Below are positions 1-11,144 of a stretch of 64,000 bases of DNA, piece by piece (positions within the stretch are counted from its first letter, which is position 1; each line of letters opens with the position of its first letter). Under the pieces are notes generated by a model. That model saw nothing but the letters and a program-made list of their open reading frames with translations, searched no databases and was not told where the DNA came from. Both the position numbers and the translations under genes were made by a program. The DNA comes from Oreohelix idahoensis (Eukaryota; Mollusca; Gastropoda; Stylommatophora; Oreohelicidae): contig JAMPIV010012446.1 of the NCBI GenBank assembly GCA_024509875.1, forward strand, positions 1-64,000. Direction: 5' to 3'.

Positions 1-528
1 GCACATTGATTGAAATTGTGATTTTGATAGAGATGGGGCGCAAGCAGTTATAATTGTGAAAATATTGCAAGTCCTCGGCCATCGGAGGGCCGTTAAATAG
101 CAACAACCTCTATTAGAGTTACAACCGGTGCTTATTGTAATAGTTAGTTGCTTATCCTTTACAGGACGTGGCAATCAACCCCAGCTTTTATTGGCTGTTT
201 TTGTGATTTTTCTAGGCAATTTTTACGTTCAGTAGTTTGCCATTGCTTTCTGAACGGTACGGCGCTTATACCATTGTTAAAAATCCACACAAAGCGATTT
301 GCTACCAAACCGCCTGCAGCAGGTTTCGAACCTGGTATATCTGGATTATGAAACTGCGTTCATATCCATTAGGCCACAGACGCCGACATTGTAATAGTAC
401 ATTCATTTATCTTTAAAATGACGTGTAATTCATAAAAATCTGTAAACAATTACGAAAACTACAGCTTACTTTGTGCAAACACCTACAGGATGAAAATGGG
501 AAAACAATTTAATTCGGTATTTAATGTG
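1..528 (-). mobile_element. piggyBac-like MITE, cut by window start
   Basis: Bases 1-143 and 398-528 match, in reverse orientation, the MITE at 29231-29916. The right terminus reads CGGTATTTAATGTG followed by TTAA (529-532), which mirrors the CACATTAACTACCG terminus of the other copy. TTAA target duplications are the hallmark of the piggyBac superfamily. No transposase is present, so this is a non-autonomous copy. Its other end lies before base 1. It is interrupted by a SINE at 144-387. The bases just right of TTAA (533-545) are the first bases of a tRNA-type SINE head in minus orientation, so the MITE seems to have landed in an older SINE. Confidence 0.75.
144..387 (-). mobile_element. tRNA-derived SINE inside the MITE, with 10-bp target duplication
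   Basis: A 244-bp insertion flanked by ATTGTAATAG at 134-143 and 388-397. The homologous MITE at 29.3 kb has the uninterrupted site, which gives a direct empty-site comparison. Read on the minus strand the element starts at 387 with a tRNA-like head: an A-box-like TGGCCTAATGG and a B box GGTTCGAAACC, resembling arginine tRNA. The body and tail are unrelated to the other SINEs in this window. It is not a functional tRNA gene because the anticodon arm does not pair well. Confidence 0.8.
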
Positions 529-579
529 TTAAACCAGCGCGGCTCCCATCCTAGTCTTGGTTTAATTCGACGAAAAAGG

Positions 580-690
580 TGATCCCATAGCAGATACTTC
601 AATACTGTATACGGGGTCCAGCTTCGAGATGTGGGGGTGACCAGTTCCCGTCCTCACTGTCTGTGCCTTCCCTAACTCCTGTTTTCTTCT
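580..690 (-). mobile_element. SINE body fragment (GTGACCAGTTCCC type)
   Basis: Matches the body of the SINE at 51405-51572, including GGTCCAGC, GGTGACCAGTTCCC and CCTTCCCTAACTC. The tRNA head is missing. It abuts a LINE fragment on the right. Confidence 0.55.
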
Positions 691-893
691 CCAAATGTTT
701 TTCGATCTGCTTCTACTTCTTTTAACCTGGAGACTCAATGACAAGGACTGCCTTGTAAAGCCATCAGCAAGTTTCCTTAGTGTGTGTCCTACCCACCTCC
801 AGTGTTTTCTTCTCATCTCTTGTTCCACTAGCATTTGTCTAATTGTTATCATTTCCGCACGGGCCACAACAGATTGGGATATCATCTATTCAA
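670..893 (-). mobile_element. RTE-1 LINE, 3'-terminal coding fragment
   Basis: On the minus strand it encodes the C-terminal stretch seen in RTE-1: EQEMRRKHWRWVGHTLRK, then TRQSLSL and a basic segment that replaces the usual GRGRPR. Only the end of ORF2 is present and the frame is broken. It was probably left by 5' truncation followed by decay. Confidence 0.6.
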
Positions 894-1034
894 CAAGCTA
901 AAGATAGGAACTACCGATGAGTATAAATGTGGCACTGATTTTTTTTTTTTTACGCCTGCTATTACTCGAGGCGAAATCTCAGGTTAGCAATCTAACCTGA
1001 GACTGATTTTACGTGAGTATCCCTTTTTTCTTGC

Positions 1035-1284
1035 ACAGAGACATGTGTCCCTCGCCATTCAGGCAGATACTCGCCGATTTCGGAGGTACCCATTAGAGCT
1101 GGGTCGGATCAGGAGCCGCCAGTCCCTGGTAGACGACACTACTTCAAATGTACTCGCCAGGGCTCGAGTTAATCCAGTCGAAATCCCGGTCGACCAAAAA
1201 GCTTCAAATGTCCTCGCCCGGGTTTGATCCTGGGTCACCCGGTCGCCAGCGCAGTGCGGTAACCACTGCTCTAGCGCGGCTCCC
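1035..1284 (-). mobile_element. tRNA-derived SINE
   Basis: On the minus strand it begins at 1284 with GGGAGCCGCGCT, followed by an A-box-like TAGAGCAGTGG and a B box GGATCAAACCC (1221-1231). The body toward the left carries the GGTACCCATTAGAGCTGGGT segment that recurs at 51.5 kb. The same GGGAGCCGCGCTGG head occurs at 531-545 and 35530. A short internal repetition of the 'cttcaaatgt-ctcgcc' segment (about 1143 and 1202) suggests a partial duplication. Confidence 0.65.
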
Positions 1285-1767
1285 TGGCACCGATAAAATA
1301 ACTGCTGAACATCTGCTTCAAATATGCCCAACATATGTGGAACCGAGAAAGCGCATATGGTCGACACCTGGAAAAGCTCTACAGAGATGCAAATAGCCTC
1401 AAGCTGACTACTGCTTTCTTTGAAAACAGTCAAGTAGACGTCTGAGAGTGTACAAAACTGAGGGACTTGTTGGTTGTTGTTTTTATTGTGCTCCATGTTT
1501 CACAGCCATACAATAGGACTGATTGGACTGAGTTTAAGATTCTTATTTGTGTGTTGACATAATTTTTTTTAAAAATGTCCATACATTTCTCAAAACAATG
1601 ATTGCTTCTCTTCCCTTTTGTATCCTTATTTTGATACCACTGTCTATCCTTCCATCTTTGTCTATATTGCTGCCAAGATATACAATGAATGAGTCTACAT
1701 CTTGTAGAGGTAAATCTTCACGCCCATTTTGCTATTATTTGCTGCATTTTACTCTCATTGTAAGGAG

Positions 1768-2066
1768 GTCCTAGAAAATCTAGGTATGAAAAGAGAACTA
1801 ATGAGGGAGGTCAAAGTTCGGCAGCTAAAATACTTTGGCCACATAAAAAGGCATAACACCTTGCAGAAGACCATAACAGAAGGGAGAGTTGAAGGCAAAC
1901 GTGCAAGGGGAAGACAGCGCTATAAGTGGGAAGATAACATCAAGAGATGGACAGGAAAGAGTCTATCAGAGTGCACCACCAAGACAAGAGACAGAAGACG
2001 TTGGAGATCCATTACAGCCAACCTTCATTGTGGAGATGGCAACTGATGATGGTGATGACTCTCATT
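1768..2066 (+). mobile_element. F4 LINE, 3'-terminal fragment
   Basis: Encodes a LINE C-terminal tail: LKYFGHIKRHNTLQKT, then GRVEGKRARGRQRYKW and RRRWRSITANL, ending in a GATGATGGTGATGA tail. The same segment occurs at 12630-13345 and a scrap at 57692-57765. It is 5'-truncated with no polymerase domain. Confidence 0.7.
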
Positions 2067-2407
2067 GTCTTTGTTTTGTCTACAGATTACAATGTCAGAA
2101 AATATTTGCAAGAGGTCAAAGTGCATGAAAAATTTAACCACACTTTGTTCTTCTGTTACCTTTTCCCTCCTTAAGAAGTATGCAACCATCACTGCGGAAT
2201 ATAGGGCTGCCAACCGCATAATGTAAAACACAATGCCGCAGAAATCAGCTTTGAAAACACATATTTGATGCTTTTGTTCAGGTTTCATGCTCTGTAACAG
2301 TTCACAATGTGTAAACCACACACACAGCAGTCCACTATTTACCGACCAAATGTGTACAAAAGATATCTTCTATTACGGTTTGTAATGTGCCAATTGTATT
2401 TATTGCA

Positions 2408-3045
2408 GTTAACATCAAGGCTGTCCTACTGCATAGCTCTGAAACATGGGGAATGCAGAAACTGACAACCAAATGTTGTTGATTTTAGGGCCTTGCACAA
2501 ACCATTGGATTTTGTTCTGTGCATGGGGTACCTGGTTCAACCCCATATGGGTTATAATTTGAGTATTTAGTGTTCCTTTTTCTATATGGTATATTACATT
2601 TGTTGTTTTTCCAGACTGCAGTTTCTCTGTCGTTTTGGTGTGGCGTTTTCTAAGATCTGTTGGTGGTGTATCTCTTCCCTGTTTTTGAGTATATATCCTG
2701 TCACCCTGTTGAGTTTTGAGATGTTTGCACTTTGATTTATTATATGCTACCTTCTTATTTATTGCCCTTGAGATTGACTCATGTATTTCTAATAGGAATG
2801 CACTGCTTTGTAATGTTTTGTAATTTATCTTACTTTTGTACTGAACATTTGAGGTGAATATTTTGTTTACATATTTTTTCCTTGTTTAATCATTCTTCTT
2901 TGTTCCAGCAAAAGATACATGCAAACTATCATATATAGGTGCTTATGCAGAACAGGAGTGAAATGGATGACAAAGATCATCAATGTGGAACTGATGGAAA
3001 GAACCACAATAATACCAATGGGACAAGATGTGAGGAGTTAATAAT
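2408..3045 (+). mobile_element. decayed RTE-1 scraps within unassigned sequence
   Basis: Two short matches to the RTE-1 3' coding region, at about 2408-2465 (GGCTGTCCTACTGCATAGCT, encoding a relic of VLLYGSETW) and 2935-3045 (ATCAATGTGGAACTGATGGA). The 470 bases between them are AT-rich and show nothing I recognise. Low confidence because the matches are short. Confidence 0.4.
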
Positions 3046-3436
3046 GTAATTAATTTGTAATTAATAAGCATCTTCTATTTTTACTACTGCTAGAGTATTA
3101 ATAGCTATTTGAAAATATACTTATGTTCACTGCATTTAACAGCCAAATTATCACTATCAGACCCAACTCTCTTTTATATTTGGACATGTGCTCTAATATA
3201 AGTTGAATGGGACGCACCTCACCAAAACAAGGCAAATTTGTATTTAAAAAAACAAAACAGCCAGATAAACATGTTATATTAAAACGACTTTATTAACAAA
3301 GATAAATCTAAGTGATGAAATTGTTAAATGAAACATATTTTATAACTCCGTTTACAGCAAGATGTGAAACTAGATTACGATAAGCTTGAGTGCTGGATAT
3401 CTGTGATTCCTAAACTTCCTCATTAGTGATGTGTTG

Positions 3437-3744
3437 TCATTCCTTCAACATTTATGCCGAGAATATCATGAGAAACGTAAGAGGTGACCAAGAACACACA
3501 GAGTTTGACTCATTTAACATCGGCGGGTACCAGATCCTGGAAATCAGATATGCTGACGACACAGTCCTCCTATCGACCAACCCAGAAGGACTTGAACAAT
3601 TAATTCTGTCCACCAAAAAACACAGCGAGGCCCAGAATCTATACCTAAACACCAAGAAGACCAAAGTATTGACAACAGACAAAGTAAAGACCAAACCAAA
3701 AATTGAAATTGATAATGAAGAACTGGAAAGTGTTAATGAATGTC
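3437..3744 (+). pseudogene. F4-like LINE reverse transcriptase fragment
   Basis: An open stretch of about 100 residues carrying the reverse transcriptase catalytic box as IRYADDTVLL, followed by the NPEGLEQLI helix and a K-rich segment ending LESVNE. That is the point where the fragment at 6905 picks up (NEFEYLGSIIN). The palm domain upstream and the thumb downstream are absent, so it cannot be active. It is assigned to the F4 type only by this adjacency. Confidence 0.7.
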
Positions 3745-3759
3745 ACAGTGACTGATAAT

Positions 3760-5760
3760 TTATTTTACCATTCCGTTCCATATGTTATTACTCTTTAATG
3801 TTCTGTTTTCCTAGTCAGTTTGCATTTCTTTTCTTTCATTCTTCACCTTCGCAAACCCCACCCGAGGTTTGTTTACGTTCTGGCTGGCCTTCAGTAATAA
3901 ATTCCTACAGCGGTCAGCGAACGGTAACGTTACATCAACGCACCTGTGGTACGTTTGACCAGAGAAACATTTCTGTTACGCTTAGAGTGTTTGAACGAGC
4001 GAAAGGGTTTCTGTGAAAGAAACGGCTCGTTAGCAGGGACCAATCTTCTGAGGTCGGTAAACGGGTTTGATCTTCAATTCAGGAGAGATTTGTTGTGGCC
4101 CCTGACCATAATATTATGCATCGCCGATCTGGGGAACTTTCGCACGGGGTCTGTTGTCTTTGATGTAGTCTCTAGAGAAACCTCTGTCTTACTCTTTATT
4201 ACGCATTACGCCGATACATCTGTAGAATCAGGCTATGCAGGTGTCCCGGGTAGCGTTGTTTGTAAACTATAAGACTTGAGAATTTTAATACGTCAGACAC
4301 ACTCGAAAACGTTTCCTGCCCGAGATAGACCCTTATGGAAATAAGGCAAACATTAACACAGAACTAAATGTTTTTGCCTATTTCTTGGCATTTTCTCGGG
4401 GTGAGTTGACATATCTTATTAATATATAAATATTCATGTTAGCTTTTTATATATCTGATAGGAATGTGACTTGAATTCATTTTGAGGATTTCTCCTAGTA
4501 ATTTTAGTTCAGTGATAATGTAGCGCTGTCTACGGCCTTAGTTAAGTGGTGCTTAAACAGAAGGTTTATAATGGGTTAAATGATAGACTTACAATAACAG
4601 ACACTCACTAGGCGTAGAATCAGTCCACAGATGCTTATCATGGGTTAAGAATAGGCTAATTAACTGTCATTTCTGTAAGATAATGTCAGAGGTGTGGATT
4701 ATTCACTTAAAACTGAATAGTGAGATACAGGCACTTAAACACTGAATTATAGGAGATAGTCGCTTATTCCTTTTTGATAGAAACTTCTAGTGGCAGGGTG
4801 GAATCATGATATGCTTATTTTTGTAGCTAGGCACTAGTCTATAACTTTCACAGAAAGCAGTCACCAGCCATAGAAAACATTTTATCCTATGATTCAGTCA
4901 CAACTGTATTATTATAGCTAGAACATTGCATTTTCTATGTATTCATTTGTGGAATGTTAATTTTTCCCCAAAGGGACATACGACTTATTTTTGTAATGTC
5001 AAATGCTGTAATCTGTTTATGTAAATTCACTTAATGTTGTAAGATGAATAGAATCCATTCAACTGTAACTACAAGGTTAGGTTTCCTGTATGTTTAGTTG
5101 GAAGAAGAGGAGTAGTTTTTGCTGTCAGAACATTTACTGACAGGTACCTGGGTGTACAAAATATATTAAGCCTATGCGGGCACATGCTGATAATTGATAG
5201 AGTGGAAGGAGCGGAGCATAACTATGTTATATAACATTAGTGTGATTTTGTTGTTGCTTAATGTAAAGGGTGTCTCTTTTGGGTCTCAGTTTCAGGGATA
5301 CAGAATCGCTAGAGCAAGATTCCAGTCAGGCGAAGAACATCCCATTCTCTTCGTTCTAGAGGGTTTCTGAGTAACACCTAGCATTCACGAGTTGTCAACC
5401 CCAAATACCTGAACCAAAAACCCTTTGTTAACGCCAAGTTAAGCTCACGCAGTGCAACGAGCCAACGCTAAATCTGAAATCATCTATTGCAGTAGTAGTT
5501 TCCTACTTGCCTATTGGATTACCAGTCAGAGCAATGCGGCTTCCAGCATATCAATCAGCCCAGCATGTCTTTAGTAGAATTTCAATCACCAGCCTTTGTG
5601 TGCCTAAACGGGGCACTCAGTCAAGCCACAGTCAAGCAAGCCCAAACTGGATTTAATGCCAAGCACGCAATAGCGCCGGATAAGAGCGCCTGGGACGCTT
5701 TGTCCCCAAATAGCTTCGTCTGGTGTAATCCTGGGTTATGTAAAACCTCGCACTTAGGAG
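3760..5760. other. no recognised gene or repeat
   Basis: About 2 kb of mixed AT-rich sequence. No ORF with family motifs, no terminal inverted repeats and no array were found. An 87-codon open stretch at 5514-5777 resembles nothing I know. Confidence 0.4.
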
Positions 5761-5783
5761 CGGCCAGCCAAAGATAGACAGAG

Positions 5784-6340
5784 TTCCAGCCCCCTCACGC
5801 AATTAGAGGTCACCAAAGTTAGCACCAACAAGGAAAGTTTTACAGGTCAATTTCATCACCCATGGAGTATATATTTACGTAAAGACACTTTCTGGAGCTG
5901 GCACATTTGGTCCCACGAAAGCGGACAGGCTGTCGCTCAGTTTATTTATTTGGTCAGCAGGAGATAAACAGCGTCTTCCAGCCCCTCACGCAATTAGAGG
6001 TCACCAATGATAGCACCTACAGGAAAGTTTTACAGGTCAATTCCATCAGCCATGGAGTATATATTTACGTAAAGACACTTTCTGGAGCTGGCACATTTGG
6101 TCCCACGAAAGCGGACAGACTGACACGCAGTTTATTCATTTGGTAAACCAGAGGTAAATAGAGTCTTCCAGCCCACCTCGCGCAATTAGGGATCACCAAT
6201 GATAGCACCTACAGGAAAGTTTTACAGGTCAATTCCATCACCCATGGAGTATATATTTACGTAAAGACACTTTCTGGAACTATTACATTTGGTCCCACGA
6301 AAGCGGACAGACTGACACTCAGTTTATTCATTTCTCTGTG
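5784..6340. repeat. 190-bp tandem array, about three units
   Basis: Units start at the TTCCAGCCC motif at 5784, 5976 and 6166, giving periods of 192 and 190 bp. Each carries CACGCAATTAGAGGTCACCA, a GGAGTATATATTTACGTAAA block and GGTCCCACGAAAGCGGACAG. Units 2 and 3 are very alike. Unit 1 differs by small indels. No coding capacity. Unknown satellite-type family. Confidence 0.85.
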
Positions 6341-6667
6341 TTCTACAGTTTTTATGACTGGTGGTGTGTGTGTTTGTGGGTGTGTATTTGCATATTTGTG
6401 GTTATTGATGATTATTGATGACTATTGATGATTATTGAGATTATTGATGTAATTTTATGTTGTTGGTGATGAAATGCATTATTTTCATACATGCTTCTTC
6501 ATTTAATAAAGTCTACACATTTATTAATGCGCTGTTCACAACCCTTCCATCCATAATTTACATTTTTCAGCTCTTTGCTATACTCTCTGTGTATGATTAA
6601 GAGAAAAGAGTGAGAGCAGGAGGTGCTTAGACAATAAAAGTGAGTTGAGGGCTTGGAGAGAGTGATA

Positions 6668-6843
6668 ACTTTAATAAATCTTCTCCAGGTTTGTCTCAAG
6701 TCCATTTCCTATTACACTTTATCTATGTGTAATCTATAACTCTGTCAGTCCACTTACTTTAATAAATCTTCTCCAGGTTTGTCTCAAGTCCATCTCCTAT
6801 TACACTTTATCTATGTGTAATCTATAACTCTGTCAGTCCACTA
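6668..6843. repeat. 88-bp tandem duplication
   Basis: The block starting ACTTTAATAAATCTTCTCCA at 6668 is repeated at 6756 with about one mismatch, ending CTGTCAGTCCACT. Only two copies, so it is a recent local duplication rather than a satellite. Confidence 0.85.
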
Positions 6844-6904
6844 TCCCTTGTCGATTTCACTACTATTGTCCAACTCGACAAATACTCTACACTCTAACTC
6901 AACC

Positions 6905-7497
6905 ACGACAATGAATTCGAATACTTAGGATCAATCATCAACAGCTCTGGCGACTGTGCAGTAGAAATTAAAAGAAGACTTGCAATTGCTTCACATAAAC
7001 TAATACAGATGAAAAACCTATGGCAAGGCACAAGCAAAGAAACAAAGTTACAACTGATCAGAGCATGTATATTCCCAGTAGCAACATACGGCTGCGAGAC
7101 TTGGACACTTAATAAAACAGTTGCAAAAAAGATTACATCATTCGAAATGAAATGCTACAGAAGGATGTTGAGAATACCCTGGACAGAAAAAAGACCAACA
7201 GAGAAGTACTGCACTCACTAAACATACAGGAACATTGGCTCCTAAATACTATCGCAATAAGGAAGCTGAAATTTTTCGGTCATATAAAAAGACATAATAG
7301 TCTGGAAAAAATAGTGATGGAAGGCATGGTCCCTGGAAAGAGGGGAAGGGGTCGACCTAGATGACGGTGGACCCAGGACATCACAGAGAGTCTGAACTTG
7401 TCTTTGGCTGATGCAGGTCGACTTGCCCAGAATCGTGATGCGTTCAGAGCAGCTGTAATGGAGACAACGTTCTGGAAAGAATACGTCACATGATGAT
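6905..7497 (+). pseudogene. F4 LINE, 3' half of ORF2 after the polymerase
   Basis: Encodes the post-RT region of a LINE: EFEYLGSIINSSG, then ACIFPVATYGCETWTL, MKCYRRMLRIPW, IRKLKFFGHIKRH and KRGRGRPR. A frame change lies near 7215 (after RPTEKY) and a stop follows GRGRPR. The frame then resumes to MASS-like LNLSLADAGRLAQNRDAF and ends near 7490 in GATGATGAT. It is 5'-truncated and inactive. Confidence 0.8.
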
Positions 7498-7555
7498 GAT
7501 ATCATTCCTTCACAATTATTTCAGTTGTATGAAAAGCTTAATTCATCACCATCAT

Positions 7556-7790
7556 TTTCTTTAGAGCTCCCAATGCAGGTAGCCATGAATCTGGTCCCTT
7601 TGCAGGAAGCCTATACCAATCATTCACATGCTGTTGCAGATGTAGTCTGTGGCAACTTGTTTTACATGATAAGGTTGCTGGTCCTATGCACAATCTCATA
7701 CTAGTCGTCATGTCATGATATGTCTGAGGTTGCAGTAATCATATTCTTTTTTGTCTCTTCAGAGACCCCAGTATTTACATTAAAAAAACC
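7556..7790 (-). repeat. free-standing copy of the ATGTCATAAGAGGTGACTAA module
   Basis: Read on the minus strand it contains GAGACAAAAAAGAATA, a diverged ATGTC-GACTA core, GACCAGCAACCTTATCATGT and AAAACAAGTTGCCACAGAC. The same order is seen at 8745-8895, 17425-17590, 38640-38800, 40655-40790 and 48715-48775. The core resembles the RTE-1 5' UTR at 27.6 and 30.05 kb. It is either a SINE-like repeat or the 5' end of another LINE. No coding content. Confidence 0.6.
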
Positions 7791-8039
7791 CAAATTACTC
7801 TCAGTTAAATCAATCTTTGATTAAGGGGATAGGGTGGAGATGGATGAGACACACCCCCAGGAAACAATCAACCATGGTACCCACACATGCTTTTCACTGG
7901 AACCTGCAGAGTGGAAAGGCCAAAGAGAACCAGGAGAAGAATGGCAGCAGAGGATTCCAGGGACAACTGTGACCTCTGGGCAGAACAATAGCAGCAGCAC
8001 TATGCTTCTTCTTTCCTATGCTCCTTTTCTCGTGCATTG

Positions 8040-8700
8040 ACAACTGGACTGGCAAAGCTGCAGTCACATTTGCCCGCCTCACAACGCATGTTGGGGAAAC
8101 TCTAAACTCACAATGAAGACTAAAGCTGCGGTATATAATGCCTGCGTCACCAGCACACTTTTATATGGCAGTGAGACATGGACAACCTATGCCAAGAAAG
8201 AAAAAAGGCTCAATACCTTCCATTTACGGTGTCTACGCCACATCCTCAGTATTTCGTGGAAGGACATAGTGACAAATGTCGAGGTGTTGTCAAATGCTGG
8301 CCTTCAAAGCATGTATATACTGCTTAGACAGTACAGGCTATGCTGGCTTGACGATGTCCACTGCATAAAAGATGGTCGCATCCCAAAAGATTTCTTCTAC
8401 AGACAACTGGCAGATGGCAAAAGAACAATTGGGCGGCTGCAGCTGAGGTTCAAAGATGTGTGCAAGAGCGACATGAGGGCACTGGACATAAGTCCAGCAA
8501 CCTGGGAGAATGAAGCTGCCGATCACACCAAGTGGTGATGCTCTCTACGGCTCCACCTCAAATTAGAGGAAAAGAAGCTTTCACAGCAAGCAGAAGAGAG
8601 GAGAAAACTTTGAAAGGAACACCAGAAAAAAAAAAAACCCGCTGAGGGCCGTCAGCGCAGGGGCGCATTCCCATAGTCAGTTATGACTGAAGGGACTAAT
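8040..8700 (+). pseudogene. F5 LINE, 3'-terminal fragment of ORF2
   Basis: Encodes about 140 codons of the C-terminal region of a LINE: MKTKAAVYNACVTSTLLYG, SETWTT, FHLRCLRHILSISW, YRLCWLDDVHCIKDGRIPKD and LRFKDVCKSDMRALDI. The end is WENEAADHTKW followed by TGA where the copy at 11.15 kb reads on. The non-coding end carries GCATTCCCATAGTCAGTTAT. No polymerase domain. Confidence 0.75.
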
Positions 8701-8744
8701 ATATTTTTCAAGCAGATCGTCTAAATCAAAGCATTTATGTGCTC

Positions 8745-8895
8745 TGGCAGTCGTGGTTTCTGAAGCAACCCATTTTACATGATGAGGTTGCCAGCCCCAT
8801 GCACAACCTCATATTAGTCACCTCTTATGACATACCTGAAGTAGCAGTAGTTTTTAATCTTTCTTTGCCTTCCCAGAAACCCCAGGATATTAAAT
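8745..8895 (-). repeat. free-standing copy of the ATGTCATAAGAGGTGACTAA module
   Basis: The best-preserved copy: on the minus strand it reads ATGTCATAAGAGGTGACTAA, TATGAGGTTGTGCATGGGGC, TGGCAACCTCATCATGTAAA. A hAT MITE begins 16 bases to its right. Confidence 0.65.
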
Positions 8896-8910
8896 GAATA
8901 CCTCGTAAAT

Positions 8911-9588
8911 CAAGGATTCTTACCCTTTCTTGTGCCATAAAATGGACTCTTCTGATTGTCTGGTGAAGGCTACGGACCTCTTTGATTGTCTGGTGAAGGC
9001 TATGAACCCCTGTGATTGTCCGGTGAAGGCTACAGACCCCTTTGATTGTCCGGTGAAGGCTATACGGGCCCCTGTGACTGTCTAGTGAAGGCTGCGGACC
9101 CCTTTGATTGTCTAGTTAAGGCTACAGACCCCTTTGATTGTCTGGTGAAGGCTACAGACCCCTTTGATCATCCAGTGAAGACTACGGATTCTTTTGATTG
9201 TCTGGTAAAGGCTATGAACCCCTTTGGTGAAGGCTACGAACCCCTTTGATTGTCCAGTGAAGGCTACAGACCCCTTTGATTCTCCAGTGAAGACTACAGA
9301 TCCCTTTTTAGAAAAAATGCACAGTACACATGAACATTTACAATTTTTGCATACAAATAATACATTTTATTACAAAGAAAAATCTTTATTCTTACATAGT
9401 CATACTGAAATATAAAAATAATTTGTAAAATGATTATATTTGTTTAGTGCAAAAATCTATGATAATTTTCCCGAGTAAAATTTTTGGTGAAAATGAAATT
9501 CATATTTTTTGTAGGTTATGTACGAGGACCTCCTAGAATCGATTCATGGACCCCAAGTAGTCCGTGCATGACATGTCAAGAAACCCTG
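8911..9588 (+). mobile_element. hAT-superfamily MITE
   Basis: The left end is CAAGGATTCTTACCC and the right end ...CAAGAAACCCTG, imperfect terminal inverted repeats of the CAGGGTTTCTTRACC type. A subterminal GGACCCC motif occurs near both ends (9547-9553, CATGGACCCC). Flanks TCGTAAAT (8903-8910) and CTTCAAAT (9589-9596) match at 6 of 8 positions, as an old 8-bp hAT duplication would. No transposase. Related non-autonomous hAT elements with the GGACCCCTTTG/CTGGTGAAG motif are known in vertebrates. That is recalled, not tested. Confidence 0.65.
8950..9308 (+). repeat. 30-bp minisatellite inside the hAT MITE
   Basis: About a dozen units of the form GACCCCTTTGATTGTCTGGT GAAGGCTACA. The unit is the subterminal motif of the host MITE, so the array grew by internal expansion. 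The 30-bp period is divisible by three, which creates an artificial repetitive reading frame (DPFDCLVKAT) that should not be taken as a gene. Confidence 0.85.
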
Positions 9589-9599
9589 CTTCAAATAAT

Positions 9600-10380
9600 G
9601 AAATAGCTGAATACTAAGGATATTTTTAAAAACCAAATCACAGGGTGTTCAATTAAATTAAAAAGAACAGATAAAATAACATGAATCCATTGAATCTCTA
9701 TAAATATGATACTAAAATATTTTAAATATATATTTTAATCTATTTGTATACATATTTTTATATGTTCCATTCCTGAGTAAAAAGGAAGAATAATGCTTAG
9801 AAGTCAACTTATTAAATTTTTAAAACAACACACAATCAAATTCATTCATGAATAGTTTGTACCATCTAACATAAGAAAATCACTTATTTACCACATTCTT
9901 TTCTAACAGCCATGTTTGTAAATGTGGATACATATGATGCTCTCATGGTTCATACAAAAGAGCTAACCAAACACTTAAAAATGTTATTTTTCCTTGAGGT
10001 TTTTCTGCCTTCTTGTAATGAGGCATGTTCCTTCCAGCCTTGTCCAAAGTCCCTCATTTATATCACAGCGCAATTGCCATTTAAAAAATAAGTGAACTCT
10101 GTCAACTCCAATGCAGCACTGATAAATACTAAGCCCTGAAAAGGACTCAGTATCTATCAGCTAGCATGGTGAAGCCCTAAAAAGGGCTATTCATTAAAAG
10201 GACTGCTAGCGCTTGCAGGGTTGATAAATACTACACCCTAAAAAGGACTAATATATACGTCATAATATAATACGTCAGCATGATGAAACTCTGGTATGGG
10301 CTAGCAGCATGAAAATTACTGCCAGCTGTGCCAATGCAATGCACTGCCATCAAATGCAAACAAAATGTGGTATACTTTAA
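9600..10380. other. no recognised gene or repeat
   Basis: AT-rich sequence with no coding signal. Only short local repetition of GACTGCTAGC / ACTCAGTATC style words near 10130-10260. Confidence 0.35.
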
Positions 10381-10382
10381 AC

Positions 10383-11069
10383 CAGTGGTGGCCAAGCTAA
10401 GGTTGGCCGAGGGCCAGATTATGGTAAAAGGTAACACCCGAGGGCCAGACATGACCAGTCTTCCTACTGTTTAAAAAAAAAATCTGATGTTTTAATTTGT
10501 TTTGTAATTTGACATGTAATTATTTATTTCAAACATACATTTATGTGTTATTTCATTGTGAAGAGTGTGGCTTCAATCAACAATAAGAGGCCGACCAAAA
10601 CACCTACATTAAGGAAATAGCTCAAGCGTATGTTTCCACTTTCTACTTATAAATCCATCAGCATGGTTATTTATGTTTTAATTGCTTTTGGTTTATTTAT
10701 AAATTTCTAACACTAAAAAATATATTTAAAAACTGTTTTGGCCACGTGGAAAGAATGAAAAATAATGGAAAGACAAAGAAAGTATGTCACAAACATAAGA
10801 ATGTACAACTCAAATGTCAAGGCAGACAGATGCCAGCAGAATAAGATGTCAAGAAAAGGTGCAGGTGGTGGACATTGAGGAAACCAGCTAACAGCATCAC
10901 AAGGCAGTCCTTGTTCCGGAAGCCTCCTGGTAAAAGAAATAGAGGGAGATATTAATACACTATGAGTGGGGTATAAAGAATCTTGGAGAGGCACTCCATG
11001 CTGTGTGGCAAAAAATTTTTTTATCAGGCCACTTTGGGAACGAATGTTTTAAGTTCACCCCCTGCACTG
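10383..11069 (+). mobile_element. possible hAT element with a LINE scrap inside
   Basis: The left edge CAGTGGTGGCCAAG with GAGGGCCAGATTATGG resembles hAT termini with the GGGCCRCA motif. The right edge CAGGCCACTTTGGGAACGAA ... CCCTGCACTG resembles the opposite terminus. Between them, about 10800-10960 matches RTE-1 3' coding sequence (GAGGAAACCAGCTAACAGCA, GGCAGTCCTTGTTCCGGAAG). No convincing target duplication was found, so the boundaries are uncertain. Confidence 0.4.
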
Positions 11070-11144
11070 GAAGAAGGGAAATGGAGATAGACATTTTACA
11101 ATAAAGAAGATATGGAGAAAACTTAACAGATGATGCAAGACTAG

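Noticed and set aside
312..387. Arginine tRNA gene on the minus strand
   Set aside because: A and B boxes are present, but the anticodon and acceptor stems pair poorly and it forms the head of a SINE with target duplications.
9046..9415. Repeated DCLVKATDPF protein
   Set aside because: It is a 30-bp minisatellite within a non-coding hAT MITE.
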